A DNA stretch of 64,000 bases from Massospora cicadina (GCA_022478985.1 JAKSZP010009521.1:39471-103470), one strand, 5' to 3'. Positions 34,385 through 47,399 are shown, counted from the stretch's first letter. Notes: generated by a model not told the origin, from the letters alone. A program made the numbers and translations.

Positions 34385-34459
34385 ATCAGTTAAAAGATTT
34401 TTATTGGAAAGATAGATAAAGAAAGTTAACCAACAATTTTCTCAGTGCAATGCAACTGA

Positions 34460-35290
34460 TTAAATAGCGTTCAATTGGTAATGGGTCAAATCAGGGATCA
34501 TGACCCTCAAATTTGTCCTAATCTGGCGAATTTTTGGGGAGGTGACAGATAATTTCAATTGGAACCAATATTGAAAAATTTGGTAGCAGGCCAAGTAGCT
34601 ATCAGTTCATCCGCAAATGCCTGGTCTGATGCTCAACTGCATTTATGTCAGTTGGCGTGACAGAGTTTGGCCTGATGAGCAATGGGAATTCCCCAGGACC
34701 ACCCTACATAGGGGCAGTCCCAATTGGTTGGAAACAGGTTCAGGATGGTCAACCCACCTGTGCCCAGTCGCTGGGGCATTTGTTTAGCCAGATGAGTGGT
34801 GTCAGGCGCAACTCCCAATTCTTGAACTAGGATTTTGAATTATTTGTGACAATCCCTGACAATTTTGAAGAGATTTAGCAACAGCAATCATCTCACTTAA
34901 AGGCTCAATGTCATCTGCAATTCTGGCTGATAACTCTTATGGTATTTTTCCAAATATTGGGTTTCCAATTGTTGGGCTTTATTCCCATTGATTTTGGACC
35001 TTTTGACTTTGATTTGGTATTATTATTGCAGATTTCCTCAATTTGGCAGACAAGTTCAGCTGAGGTGAGCATGGGTACCGGGGGAGGAATCTTAAGATGG
35101 AGTGCTGTTACCCAGTGCTTGTCTACCATATGAGTGAGATTGTCCTGGGTGATGAGGGGTAAAGCCACCCTCCTTGGACCCTTTTTGTTTGGAAATGGGA
35201 AAATCGCCCAATCTATGCAAAGGGGATATTTCCCTGAACTTACAGGATGCACCCCTGGGGAGAACCATTGGGATCAAAACTGGTGAGACA
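34460..35290 (-). pseudogene. D-type gag fragment (copy D3)
   Basis: The minus-strand block 35,252-34,911 contains ALHLKIPPPVPMLTSAELVCQ, matching element D gag at about 28,090. Upstream, NKKGPRRVALPLITQDNLTHM matches the NKKG/TKKGKTSG region of D. Further left, ccctacataggggcagtccc corresponds to the cacatagggctggtccc block of D. No protease or polymerase follows, so it is an isolated gag fragment. Confidence 0.5.
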
Positions 35291-36890
35291 ATTGGTACTC
35301 TCCGCTATCAAGTACACATCTAAATGAGTTAGGGATTCAGGCTTCATGCACACTCTGGATGAATGAACCATCACCCACCTAACACAACCAGTCAGCCTTT
35401 GATGCCCAAAGCCTGTATAAGGTCTTTACCAGCACTCAGCCTAATGTCAGTATTGAACAATGTTCATCAGTCAATATTTCCCACACTTATCGACCATGGA
35501 TCTTATGCTAGAATTATCAGAATTGTGATGCCATGCAGAATGTGGATGTGTCATGGGTATTGGAGTAACCTGATGGAAGCCAAACCTTTCTTGGCACATC
35601 AGTTGTTTGATAGATCAGGCTTCAGATGGACCATCTAAGGTATTCATTCTTATTGATGCCATTATAATAACCAATTGAACAAGATATCATAGTCCTCAAC
35701 ATGAAATGCTCTAGCTATAGGCATTTAAGTGATTAAATTAATATTATATAGCTAAATGAGATAGATGTAGTAGATGAAAAAGTCTTACTGAATATTCAAA
35801 AAGACTTTTATATAATCTTATGTGTTATTAAATAAGTTGCTTTTTATTTTCTAACATTTTTTTAAATATATATAAAACTAAGATTTGTTAATTTTATATA
35901 CAGGTGACCACTTTTTTATCATATCATAAGTACAGGTTTATAATTACCATCTTAATAACTTGGTATACTTGGATATATACTTAAGGACTATAGAATTAAA
36001 GTCAGTAGACATAGATATACAAGCTATTTAGCAACCGCTTTAGTATCTAGATAAGTTTTTATGTAACAATAAATATAAAATCAAATATATCTATGAAATC
36101 TTGTTTATTTTATTATAAGTGTACCATTGGTTGTTGCTGGCTGATAAGTTATAATTTACTAAATAATGTAATCAAGAACATCACTTTTAAGGCAGTTAGT
36201 GTTCTAAAAAATCTTTCAGTAGTATCTATCACAAACTTCTGGTTTTTTATCTGAGGTAGAATGACAATGATAGAAGTTTATAAAATTATATAGAAAAAAG
36301 AAACTAACTTGATGCATTTATAAGAAATGGTAGCATAAAAAACTTATAATTAAACTTTATAAAGTTAACTTCATCTTTTTATATCACAGCTTTTTATAGA
36401 TTATCTTTCCTTTCCATATTAGTCTTAGGCATCACTCTTGCTTGCACTTTTTTAATAATAAGATTCATCCTGACACAACTGCATATAAAAAGGCATAAAT
36501 AAAATTATATTCTTATATTACCTGAATGCTCAAACTAGGCCAATATCCATGATAAAGTATTATCTATTGTGCAATTTGTATTTAATAATTACAAAAAAAA
36601 TAAATAACCATTATAATTATAATTAAACAACACTATTTATCAGTTAAAGATATGGCTATAGACAGCATATTTACATGTTATAATCAAAAACAAAACATGA
36701 GTTACTTCCAACAAGTATATATCTTTTTATAGTTTGCTTTCTTAATATAATTTGCAAGCTTTTCTTTCCCATTACTATCACAATAAGTAACACAATTCTA
36801 CACAAATTATCCAAATTTGACAATCAACCAGGGAAATGAGCAGATTTGTCTGCACCAACACCAGTTGGGTGAAAGTGGCCATCGCAAAAG
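35291..36890. other. AT-rich intergenic stretch
   Basis: Strongly A/T-rich, especially 35,640-36,780. No gene, RNA or repeat family recognised. Short open frames (for example 35,363-35,638) lack any support. Confidence 0.5.
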
Positions 36891-36937
36891 GCCCTAAGCT
36901 CACCCAACCTGTCAGGTAAAAACTCCCCAGCAGTACA

Positions 36938-37893
36938 TTGGGACAACCTCCCCCAAAAAAGGGTGAGCATAGCGCCACACCCGGAGTTTTGCAATTTCTG
37001 CAAAAAATGGGCGCTTTTACAAAGATTGAATACTCCCAACCCTTGTCCTCCCTCATGCATGGCCTTATAATTATGGTCTGCAATACTTCCCTTGAGTCAT
37101 GGGAAAAAATGGGGGAGGCCTTCTCCACATCTTTCCCAAACACCATTTTGTTAAATTTTAAAAATTTATATAGAGGATGGGTGGATGTCAGGTTCATGAC
37201 CGCGGAGGAAGCAGCGGATGCAGTGAAACCAAATTTTCTGTTAAAATTAACAATGAAGATTGCATTATTCGCATGGTGTGCACATGATGGAATGAGGCAA
37301 ATGACCTATTCATCATATTTGACTGACTCTCGAGCACCGTGCACTATAAAATCCTTGAGGACAAGCTCCACACGGGCTTCAAAAGTTACAGCGAAATCAA
37401 ATAATTTGAATTTAAAAAATTCCCCCTCCTGCCTCACCTGTATACAGGGAAGGCAATAGCCATTATTGAACCCAACCAGGACAAGGTAGAGGATATCACC
37501 CTCATTCCACGCATGGTGACCATCAACCTCCCCTGGCAGTGTATCTTGCCCTTCCACATCACACTGGAACACACCCTGCCTATCTGTGGCTTCTGCTCAG
37601 CTCTAGGTCACAAAGACCACGCGTGCCTCATCAAGTGTGGGATTGAAGCACCGGAATTTTGTGAGGATGATATGGACAAAATGAGCCCAACCTTTGGAAA
37701 AATGAAGGATGCCACTTATGCCTTCCATTGGGGTGAAGAGCTGAAATCACTTTGGTCAAACCCATTTTGCATAAGGATCATCATCAAACACAGGCTGCCC
37801 GCAAGCAGGCTGCGAGTTCCACTGAGACTAAGTTCACACCACAATTTCCTCGGATCAGATTCATTCAGATGCCATAGCAGTGCAGCGAAATAA
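36938..37893 (+). pseudogene. LINE2 ORF1 (broken)
   Basis: The block 36,938-37,459 includes NLYRGWVDVRFMTAEEAADAV, equivalent to GWLDLGFESKIAADEAAAV of LINE1. After a frame change, 37,420-37,893 has KAIAIIEPNQDKVEDITLIP and the zinc knuckle CGFCSALGHKDHAC (about 37,585-37,626), all ligands present. Confidence 0.7.
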
Positions 37894-38329
37894 CCAAGCA
37901 GATCCCTCACATAAAACCCAAAAAAATCAAAGTGATAAATTTTAAACACAACCAATCAAATGCCTCCAACCACACTGAAGCAGAACCACCATGCACCACT
38001 GTGGATCCTCCTAGCCAATCACATGTGATCAGTGACAATGTGGTTCATGAGTATGATATGGAAGATCATCTCAGCCAATTACAATGCAACAAAGCTTTTT
38101 CACAAAACCAATTACCCTGACACCTAGTTTCTGCACATCTAGCCCACAGTTAAGCAGCGGAAAACTTTATGCTGATGGGGCACAATACAACCCACGCCAG
38201 AGCCAAACTCCATGGAGTAATCTGATCCTGAAGAAACCAAACAAAACCAATACTATGACCTGCTGATTAACATGCTGGAACCAATCTGGCTGATTGGTCC
38301 CAAACTCATAGTATGACCTGCACTGCTAG

Positions 38330-41300
38330 GGAACAGGGTGACTCCAGTGGGTCGCACCAATGTTCCTGATGTGCGGATTACCGCAATCACCATAGGGATG
38401 CTCAACATCGTAGGAGCCATGGCCCCTCATGTCCCAGGCCAAAAAAATGGCTTTCCTGCGTGATATCCCCGTGGACATCTTGGTCATCCAAGAACCCCAC
38501 TGTCCACCGGGGGAGGAGGAGTCATGGTCAACCATGCTCCTTCCAGCTAAACCCTTTTTGGATATACCACTGTGGGGTGGTAATTCAATCTAACCATAAG
38601 CCTCCAGTAAATATCCAAAGCACATCCTCCCACCTGGAGGGACGGCTGCTTTTAACAAATTTTGAGTGGAATGGAGAAACTTTCACCGTGGTGTGTGTAT
38701 GCCTTAAATGACCACCAAAAAATTCTCCAATTTCCTCTTGATCCCTTTCACCAAGGCAACGTTTTTTGCAGGAGATTTCAATTGCTGGCTGAACGCCATA
38801 ACTGACCACTGGCCTAAATCAAAGGCTATACCCCGCGGTTACATGGAACTACTCATACTAAAGGCAACGCTGGGCCTGTTTGACACTATCCCCAAACAGG
38901 CCACCATGTTGCCAACATGACGAAGCCCCACTACAACAATAACCAGCTGGTCTCATTGACCCAGATTGACCTGATGCTCGCCCCTGTAGACTTCCATCAC
39001 CATGTATCAAATTTTACAACAACAATTATCCCTTTCTCCAACCACCAATTGGTTTCAATAGTGTTATCATCCGTGGCAAAATACCAAAAGCCACTGACCT
39101 GGCACAAAGTTCGCCCAAGCACCATCCATCTTCTGGAGCTTAAACTTTGGATTGAGATGGTGCTAACAACACAGACAAAAAAATGACCACCCAACGGGAA
39201 CCCTATCTCTGAGTGGGAAATTTTCAAGGCTAGAGTAACCAAGAAAGCCTGTTACTTGAACTCCAGAAATCTGGCTGCGATGTCTGCAACAATCAACAAG
39301 GCTATCAGACAGCTCCAGTACTTAGAAAAGACACACCTCACGAGGGATATGGTCCTCAATGGGGACGCCTGTGATTCTAACTGTCTTCATAGGTCGAAAC
39401 CCTCTTTAGAAAACACCAGAACTACATCAAAATATGTTCAAGTCAAATACATTCTATCTGGAGAAACTCACATGGCCCAATTCTTCCACCATTTTAAACC
39501 AATTTTGATTTTGGCAACTTGCACATAGGTCCATCGAGCAGATGACACACTGGTTTCCACACCATCCAAAATGTTGGCCAAATTACACCAATTTTACACT
39601 AACCTGTACATTGCAGATTTCGCGGCACCAAGCGGATTTGGAAAAATTTTATCATCTGCTAATATTGACAATATAGTTATTAACCAGACCTTGTCAAACC
39701 CATCACTAGAGATGAACTATGGGAGGTAATAAAATTAACTCCGCACCACAAGTGTCCTGGTACTGATGGCCTTCCATATGAATTTTACAAAAAGTACTTT
39801 GATTACATTGCACCAGTACTACTGGCAACTATGAATAAGTGCTTGGAAGACACAGCCCTTCTACCTGGCAGACAAGATGCATATGTGGTCACACTCTTCA
39901 AAAAAGGAGACCAGGCAGCCTAAACAACTGGCGTCCAATTGCTCTCACCAATACTGATACTAAAATACTAGCAAAAATTTTAGCCAAGCGTTTGGGTTGC
40001 ATTTCACAGACAGCCCTCTCCCCCATCAGTTTGGCTTTATCCCCAATCACTCAATTTGGGATAACATTCACACCATAGCCAACATCTGCCAAGCTAACCC
40101 CACAGGCACCCTTGCTTTCCTGGACCAAAAGAAAGTATATGACCAATTGCACTGGGATTACTTGGAACAATGTTTAAAGGCCTTCAACCTACCACCCCGG
40201 CTTATAAACTGGGCGCTTCTCCTAACGCGCTCAGCCTGGTTTACAATCAGAGGCCCAAGTTTTCTAACTGACACCATCACCCCACAAAGGGGCCTCAAAC
40301 AAGGCGACCCGCTTAGCCCCCTACTATACAATTTCAGCCTTGACCCTCTACTCCGCATAGTAAACTAAAAGCTCTCTGTAATCAGGTTGGAGGGACAATT
40401 ACCAACCAAAATGCTTGCCTTGGTTGTTGACTGCATAGTTGGAGTCTCAGGCAATAGGGATGCCAGAACAATTGAGCGCATTATTCACCAATTTGGATCA
40501 GTGAGTAACGCCATGCTGAACAAACAGAAAACAGAAGTAAAATGTAATGAGTAAATTCAGTTCAAATTGGACCTCACCCTCCCACCACCGACCAAACCAA
40601 CCAACCGCACATCCTAACACAAGATAAAGATCTAAGCCAATAAACCACTGTGTTTACCCTTTGCACCCCACCCCGCCACCAACCCAGTCCATCATCTGGG
40701 AATATGGCTTGAGGCTGGTGGATATGCACTTGACACCATTCAAACCAAAATATTGGACAACATCACAAAAAGAATGACAAGTATGCAGAGCAGTAAAGCT
40801 AGTTTATCCAGAAGGGTTTTGTTAGCCAACTCCCTGATCTTGTTAAAGTTATGGTTTGCTGCTCACACATTTTCCTTCTCCGCCAACTTTACCAGTGCAG
40901 TCTACAAGCTCCTGCAGAACTGGATGTGTTCTGGATACCGCGCACCAGTCAGGCTGGAGACCATGTAAAGCCCATGGAAGGAAGGTTGGATGGGGATGCT
41001 CAACTTTATGGAACAAACAATGCAAATCCTTGGCTCATGGATAGCTCTGACAACGTCACCCAGCCCACCATCTCCCCACTGGGCTAAGGCAGCCCAAACT
41101 AACTTCGCAAGGGCACTACATCTGAGGTGCCCCTCCAACCCTGCAAACTGATGAAGTACCTAACAAAACATCCAACAGCCACAGGACCACACAACACCAA
41201 CCGCTGCTTCAAATGCGTCCTGTACACCCTAAGACAAGAGGATTGGAGTTTCTCTTATGCACAGCAAACTGAAGATACTAACCCTCCAATAGGTTATATT

Positions 41301-41945
41301 TGACTCCACAGAGGACAAACTGTGACCAATGCAACTGCCCCACTACCACTCTTTCCTTTATCCTGGATTGACTATCTAGATTACCAAGATGTCCCATATG
41401 ACTTGCACACCCAAAGGAAGGTGTGGGACCTCATCATTTGTCCCCTCTTATCCCCACAAGTGAGCTCCACAGTGTGGCGCTACATGCGCTGTACGTTTAT
41501 GACAGCTGACCGCACCTTCTCAATGTTCCAATAATGCGCCATCTGTGGCAGACCCAACACGCTAGCCCACCATCTATAAGAGTGCCTGCCATCTAAGTAT
41601 ATCTGGGCCAATGTGATGTATTTATTTCAGCAATCACCATCAGCTGAATTCTGACTATCCCAAGATATCCTGGCACTCAACATGATCTCACCTATCCCCC
41701 AGATGCTAAGGGCTTTAATTGTGAGTATTGCAATATGGTCCATTCACACAATTGCCCTTGATGCTTTCAAAGGGGTCTTCCATAACATCAACTAAGCTAT
41801 CATCAGGTTCCACAGCCATTTGGCTGACCACTTCCAAGCCTGTCTATTTGGATCACTACAACACAAATGGAAGAAACAGATGGGTAACTGGCTACCAATC
41901 TGGTTCCTTTGTTGTGACACTGAAAACCTCACAATCTCTATAGGC
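38330..41945 (+). pseudogene. LINE2 ORF2: endonuclease and reverse transcriptase (inactive)
   Basis: Endonuclease relics: IGMLNIVGAMAPHVPGQ, FFAGDFNCW (about 38,767), TQIDLMLAPVDFHHHVSN (about 38,956) and FSNHQLVSI (39,035). Reverse transcriptase: HKCPGTDGLPYEFYKKYF, then QFGFIPNHSIWDNIHT and FLDQKKVYDQLHWDYLEQC (39,997-40,200), then RGLKQGDPLSPLLYN (40,290-40,330). The active-site strand reads MLALVVDCIVGVS where MxAFADDxxVGVS is expected, so one catalytic aspartate is lost. CAICGRPNTLAHHL near 41,536 is the C-terminal cysteine motif. Many stops. Confidence 0.75.
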
Positions 41946-42150
41946 GGTACACCCTACTAGCCCTTGAGCTGTCATGTCACTTAAGGTTATAGTCATCCAC
42001 CACCCGTGGCTCCTAGTCACATCCAAGTGTACCATGTCTTATCTTTCAAGTTCTATTGTTTAGTGTGCTCTCTCCTCTCTTACTTTCCTTTTCCCTACAT
42101 ATTGGATGTGTCAGTCCCCTGGTCGGCCATCCTCAAATAAATACAAAATA

Positions 42151-42740
42151 TAATTTGCCACTTTAAAAGATCATATATCAATCTAACACTAGGGATGATC
42201 CCAGTATTTTAACTTTAAGCTTACCGCCAAGCACAAAAAATTTTAGCCTTTGGCTGTTGGCGACAAACTTTTAATAGCAAATATGATAAAACACCTTAAA
42301 TTATATGTTTGCATAAAATTTCTCCTAACTTCACCCATCATATATGCCTATGCCTATATTGTACTAGATATCAATTTGCCAAATCCGCTAAATCCCTTTC
42401 AGTAGAATGTCCTTAATCCAAATACATCTTTTGGTTTTTTAAACTGCAACCATTAGTATCTCTACTTTACATCATGATCCTTTTCTTTAACTAAGATAAA
42501 GCCATATAAAACGAGTCACCCGATTCATGTCACTTTTACTGTGCAGAGTAGACACTACTACTCTAGCTGACAAGTTAAGCTTTCTTTAATATTAATTGTT
42601 TTTAGGTCAATCATCTACAGTAGAATATATTATAACGATTATTGATGATTGTAATAAAACAGAAAATAAACTCGACTAAAACGAGTACTCTGAATCTTAT
42701 TTATAAAAATTTGAATTATCGTTGAGTCAAAACGAAATAT
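42151..42740. other. Intergenic stretch downstream of the reductase gene
   Basis: A/T-rich, with no repeats or genes recognised. It probably holds the 3' untranslated region of the minus-strand reductase gene. Confidence 0.5.
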
Positions 42741-43862
42741 TCACTTCTGAATGTGGGCTAAATGCTCTTTAGTGTAGCGTTCACCCTTGATTTGACTTTC
42801 AGATACAATAACGCGAATTTGGCTCTCTTCTTTTTTTTAGAAAGAGAAACATTCAGAGAAGCCAAATTTTCCTCCAAGTATTTAACTCTCTTAGTGCCAG
42901 GGATGGGGAAGAAATCATCCCCTTGTTCCAGGATCCAGCGCAAACAAAGCTGCGAAGGTTTAACCTGCTTTATATTGGCCATCTCCTCCAACTTTTGAAC
43001 CAGTTTGAGGTTGTGATCAATATTTTCTTGACCCATTTTGGGAAACATTGCTTTACGGGCGTCGTTATCTGAAAGTTTCTCGGTACTTTTAATCGCTCCA
43101 GTGAGAAAACCACGCCCAAGCGGGGAATAACAAACAATTGCAATCCCAAGCTCACGACATGCAGCGAGAAGCCCGTTCGTCTCAATTCCGGTTTCCCAGG
43201 GGCTTTTGAAAGTTATAAACAAAATTTAAAACAAAACCTATATTCGATCTGAAGGGCAGTGATGGGATGAATTGCGTGGGCCTTTCTCAAAGTCTCAGCA
43301 TTACATTCACTAAGACCAATATAACGGACCTTCCCTTCTTTGACAAGTTCAGCCATAGCACCAACCGTCTCTTCTATTGGACTGAAAAATCAGATGATTA
43401 CTTTTACAATTACGTATCAGGGTCAACTCGGTGCTGGTAATACAAATCGATGGTATCAACTTTCAAACGTTCAAGGCTGTCGGCACATGCTTGTTTAACG
43501 TACTCCCTGTCACTGCGAAGACTCCATTCTTGACCATACCTAGGATCACGAACTACACCAAACTTAGTACAGAGGAAAACTTCGCTGCGTCGTTTTTCAA
43601 GAACTTTGGCAAGAAGTTTTTCATTTTTGTGAGGGCCATACATGTCCTTCTAAATCAGCTCCCGTTCAAACATGAAACCTACCGAAGTATCCCAAAAATT
43701 GCAGCCCAAATCCAAAGCTCGGTTCAGAACTTCGATACTTTCCTCTTCATTGTAGCCGCCGTAAAAATCACTCATTCCCATACAACCCAAGCCAATACGC
43801 GAAACCAAAGGTCCATCTTTACCGAGCTTACGCCTGGGAACTGTATTGCTAATTGTATCCAT
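42741..43862 (-). CDS. Aldo/keto reductase (four exons, C-terminal frameshift)
   Basis: NADPH-dependent aldo/keto reductase, probably cytosolic, of the group similar to plant and fungal AKR13-like proteins; the substrate cannot be told. Exons on the minus strand: 43,862-43,683, 43,646-43,414, 43,381-43,238 and 43,202-42,741, with introns of 36, 32 and 35 nt that restore the family motifs (WDTS-DMYG, DPDT-PIEETV, IEYS-PWETG). The catalytic tetrad is present: Asp58, Tyr63, Lys88 (CTKFG) and His132 (YYQHR). [13 protein letters not shown] near the C-terminus is the cofactor-binding motif. In the last exon a run of eight A residues (42,831-42,838, T on the plus strand) shifts the frame; the expected C-terminal motif [10 protein letters not shown] follows in the next frame and ends at 42,741. 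Length would be about 339 residues, normal for the family. This is the only clear host enzyme gene in the window. Confidence 0.85.
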
Positions 43863-44639
43863 TCTGGATCCGTTCTATAATCTGGAGTTGATTTATTCTT
43901 CTGCTCAATAACATTAAATACATTTTCTAAGTTTTGACGACGCAATTAATCCATTGATACGTAATCTTTATTCCACTAACTTGATTACAATGTAAACTAG
44001 TCTGTTTACAGTTCAATTTGAGTTGATTATTATCATACCAAACTCACTTGCTTTAATAAACTATCTTGTGAATTCTATTTTCGACTAAACAATTTAACTG
44101 ATGCAATTTAAATTGATCTTAATGTGATAGATTGACTCTTATAAAACAATCGTCACAGCTTCCAATTTGGGTGATGCCAAAAATTAGAAACTGATAATTA
44201 CTTGTGCCAATCAAACACATCGGCTAGTTATACATTTAGATCAATGGTTCTAAACTTATTTCGCCGAAGGACCCCCAAGTGAAATAACTATATAACTGCA
44301 TAATAGCAAAATTACAGATTCAACTTTGGTGTCTTAAAAGTAAATTTTGACATAAAAATAAAGTTATAAATAAAATAAAAAAATTTAAAGCATCACTTAT
44401 TATAACTTTTGTTTTAAAATACAAATACTTATCATTTTTCAATGGGATGTGTCTGTAATTCACAAATTTGTCCATATGGACCCCAAATTGATTTTACTTT
44501 GCCACGGATCCCCTCAGTGGCTCCATAGACCCCTGGGGTCCATAAGAACCACTTTGGAAATCGCAGATTAAAAAACAGTTTCTTTAGATTCTCAATTTTT
44601 AGTAAAAAATCATAATAGAGAATAGGCATAAAAAATTTG
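43863..44639. other. Intergenic stretch upstream of the reductase gene
   Basis: A/T-rich and presumably holding the reductase promoter. No clear TATA box or known element was recognised. Part of it (44,432-44,629) gives a 65-codon open frame on the minus strand without domain support. Confidence 0.5.
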
Positions 44640-44951
44640 CTCCTTTATATACCTTTTTTACTTCAATTTCAACATTTTGCATTTCAACTTTAACATTTTA
44701 CATTTTAATTTCACCATTTTGCATTTCAATTTCAACATTTTGTATTTCAATTTCGATATTTTATATTTTGATTTCAACATTTTACAAATCCATTTCAACA
44801 TTTTATACTTCTTTTTTAGCACTAGTGGTGCCCAACCCAAAAGGGGGAGCCACCACTCATCTTTATATGCAAATGGGCCAAACAAAGGGATTATCATAAA
44901 TTAATTAAAATTCTTAATATAGCCCCTAGGTTATCAGCCTAGCAAGCTATA

Positions 44952-46208
44952 TCAGATGGCAAGAAAGCTTTGGGGAAACTTTTTGTCCAGCACCCACTTT
45001 AGCTGGTGGACCATGGCAGATAACATCGGGGTAGGGGCATCAGCGACATAAGGCATAAGGATGTATAGTTGTGGGTTTTCTTTAATGAGGCCAGCGGTGT
45101 CCATCACCTCAACATATTGAGCGAGTTGATTCTCAGCAAAAGTGATGAGAGCTGGCACACAAGTAAATAACTTGATGTGCTGTTAGGTTTGGGGATAGTT
45201 GGGGTCAAAAAGAGAGGTTTTTGCTGCATCAATGCAAGCATGGCTCGCACCAAAAGCGAGCTCCTTAATTTCATATTTAGCATCCTCATCAAAATCAGAA
45301 GGGAAATTTGGGATGAGAATACCCTCAACTAGGGGTTCCATTACCCTATGGAGATGCTGGTGGAGGAGGCTATTGGCAGGGGCAGCTGCAGCTTCCACTG
45401 CCATTTGATAAAATTTTTATAATTTGAAAAGCCACTTTTAGAGCAAAAACAGTGGGGTGCAAATTGAAAGGATCAATAAAAACTCCTCCAATGTGAAATC
45501 TGGCTTCACATTGTATGGCCAGTCAAAATCATCAATCCAATTGAGGCACTCAAATGGATTAAGCTCAGCTAGCACTGGCTCAGCCATAGGAGTTGGTATG
45601 GTGGTGGAACCTGATTGGCTACAAACAGTTGACCATGGCAGCTCAGCCAAAACTATTTCAGCCATCAACTCAGGATTCCATAACCTGGATGAATTATTCA
45701 AAATTTTTTTTAAAAAACTTTGATTGGCTGCTGCTTTTGAAGCAGCACCAGAATTACCCAAGAGTGGGGGCAGGAGGATCATGCCCCATTCAAAAAATTG
45801 GGGCAAGGCAGCTGCCAGGGTGGCACTAGAAGGAGGGGTGACAGAAGCAGTGGAGGCAGAAACTGTGGGGCACTTGTGCTTTGAGTGGTTAAGCTCAAAG
45901 CATAAGGGGCAGATGAAATGGCCATTTTTGATGCGCACCCAAAAAGGATGATCAGGGGCAGACCTGATTACAGTGTGGGGTGGGGGAATTGTGAGATGGG
46001 TGTTGCAATTAAATGGGTGGATCATCGCAAAGGCGTGAGGGCCTGCCAGATGATCTGCCCCATGGGGCACCACAAACTGCAACATGGGGTCTGCATCATA
46101 AATGGCCAAACCCACCATAAGCTCATGGTAGAGGCATTTGGGGAAAAGGTAAGAGGGCAACCTGGTGAACTGACCACCAAAGTGGCCTCTTCCAGAAGCC
46201 AGGTGCAA
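44952..46208 (-). pseudogene. ORF1-like protein gene of copy 2, 3' part
   Basis: Read on the minus strand from 46,208. RRM-like remnant YHELMVGLAIYDADPMLQFVV, then HPFNCNTHLTIPPP, then the zinc knuckle CPLCFELNHSKHKC (about 45,900-45,860, four ligands). A 256-codon open frame runs to 45,438. Further blocks, 45,404-45,183 (PANSLLHQHLHRVMEPLVEG, FDEDAKYEIKELAFG) and 45,158-44,952, complete the C-terminal helical region. The 5' part lies beyond the LTR element at 51,137-51,506. The protein equals copy 1 in domain order. Confidence 0.65.
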
Positions 46209-46248
46209 ATGGTGAAGAGTGGAATTTTTTAATAAATCATTTGCAGCT

Positions 46249-47128
46249 TGTGGGATCCGCCAATGGATGCCACAAATAATATATTCAAGTGAGATATTTA
46301 CTTTTTTAATAAGAGTATAAAATAATATTTTATTATAGTTTTTATATTTTTTATTATTTTTTAAGCAGGCAAAAACCAGGAAAGGTCCCTTTCTAAATAC
46401 TAGTTTTACCTATTTAAACTAGTTTGACTTTTGAGACCAGGGTATTTGAGGAAAAAGAATGCAAAGCTCAGTTATCTAAATTAGGGAATATAGGCTTTTG
46501 GCCTATCAGATCGAGGATAAAAATTTTTTAGAGGCAAAACCAACCCATGCAGTAACGATTTGATGAATTGTATCCAATCACCAGCAAGTAAATTCTTTTC
46601 ACCTTGGCGGTGGTCAGACTTGGATGGTAATGATTGGTTAATACAGCGGTGGTTAGTCTCAGATGATAATGATTGGGTAATTTGGTGGTGGTCAGACTTG
46701 GATGGCAATGATTGGCTAATTTTTACCCTATCATCCTTGAGTAAAATCTTTGCACCTCGGCGGTGGTTAGATTCAGATGGTCTTGATTGGTTAACTTGCA
46801 CCCAATCATTGATGGGTAAAATCTTTTTGCCTTGCAGAGGTTCCAATCCATGCAATAGTATACTCCTCAAATTTGACTGAGGAGTCAGAGTATTCCTTTA
46901 TTAAATATTACCTTTTTAAGCCAATTTTTATGATAGATTGTATTTCTCCGGTTGTTAGGATTCCACTGAGAATCCACTAAGGTTTTTTCGCTGTGGGTAC
47001 TCATATCGTTGATATCCACAATATTATTAAGAGATTGGGCAGGTGATGGGCCAATCATAGTAGCAGATTTGGGAGTACTAATACCTCCGACATTTTTTTT
47101 CTTACATCAAAAAGGAGAATGTCTGACA
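46249..47128 (-). repeat. 3' LTR of the gag-protease element
   Basis: On the plus strand it starts tgtgggatcc and ends gtctgaca. Near-identical to 50,265-51,130. It contains degenerate tandem units with the core ggtggtcagacttggatgg (about 46,600-46,800). Confidence 0.9.
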
Positions 47129-47399
47129 TTGCCCCCTCAAGAATGTTGGTAGGGGTGTTGTAGTTATGGTAGGATGGCACCTTTTCATCCACTTGAGAGG
47201 TAGGAAGGGGGTGCAGAGCTTATTGGCAACCTGCCCTTTTTTTGTCGCAGTTTTTGTGGGGTTAGTGTACATGCAAGAGTAATCCTTCTTGCTGGGTTTG
47301 GTATTAGCTAGAACTAGGGGAACTTCGTAATTGAGTAACAACAAGATCCCTTGCTTCATGTTGATGATGCCATCATACTCAATCATAAATTGAGTTCCT

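Larger units (their letters stand above)
36900..42150 (+). mobile_element. Second LINE (LINE2), inactive
   Basis: Same plan as LINE1: ORF1 with CCHC knuckle (36,938-37,893), endonuclease (about 38,390-39,190), reverse transcriptase (39,730-40,520) and a C-terminal cysteine motif (about 41,535). The 3' end has cagtcccctggtcggcc followed by aaataaatac at about 42,135-42,145. More decayed than LINE1. The 5' end is taken as the start of ORF1 homology; no target duplication was found. Confidence 0.8.

Noticed and set aside
43431..43880. 149-codon plus-strand open frame
   Set aside because: It is antisense to exons 1 and 2 of the reductase gene, which has full family motifs.
44677..44904. 75-codon open frames on both strands with repeating lysine or asparagine/phenylalanine patterns
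   Set aside because: They are translations of the 21-bp tandem repeats and the retroposon tail, not genes.
46481..46880. 129- and 106-codon open frames with repeated motifs
   Set aside because: They lie wholly within the LTR and reflect its tandem units.
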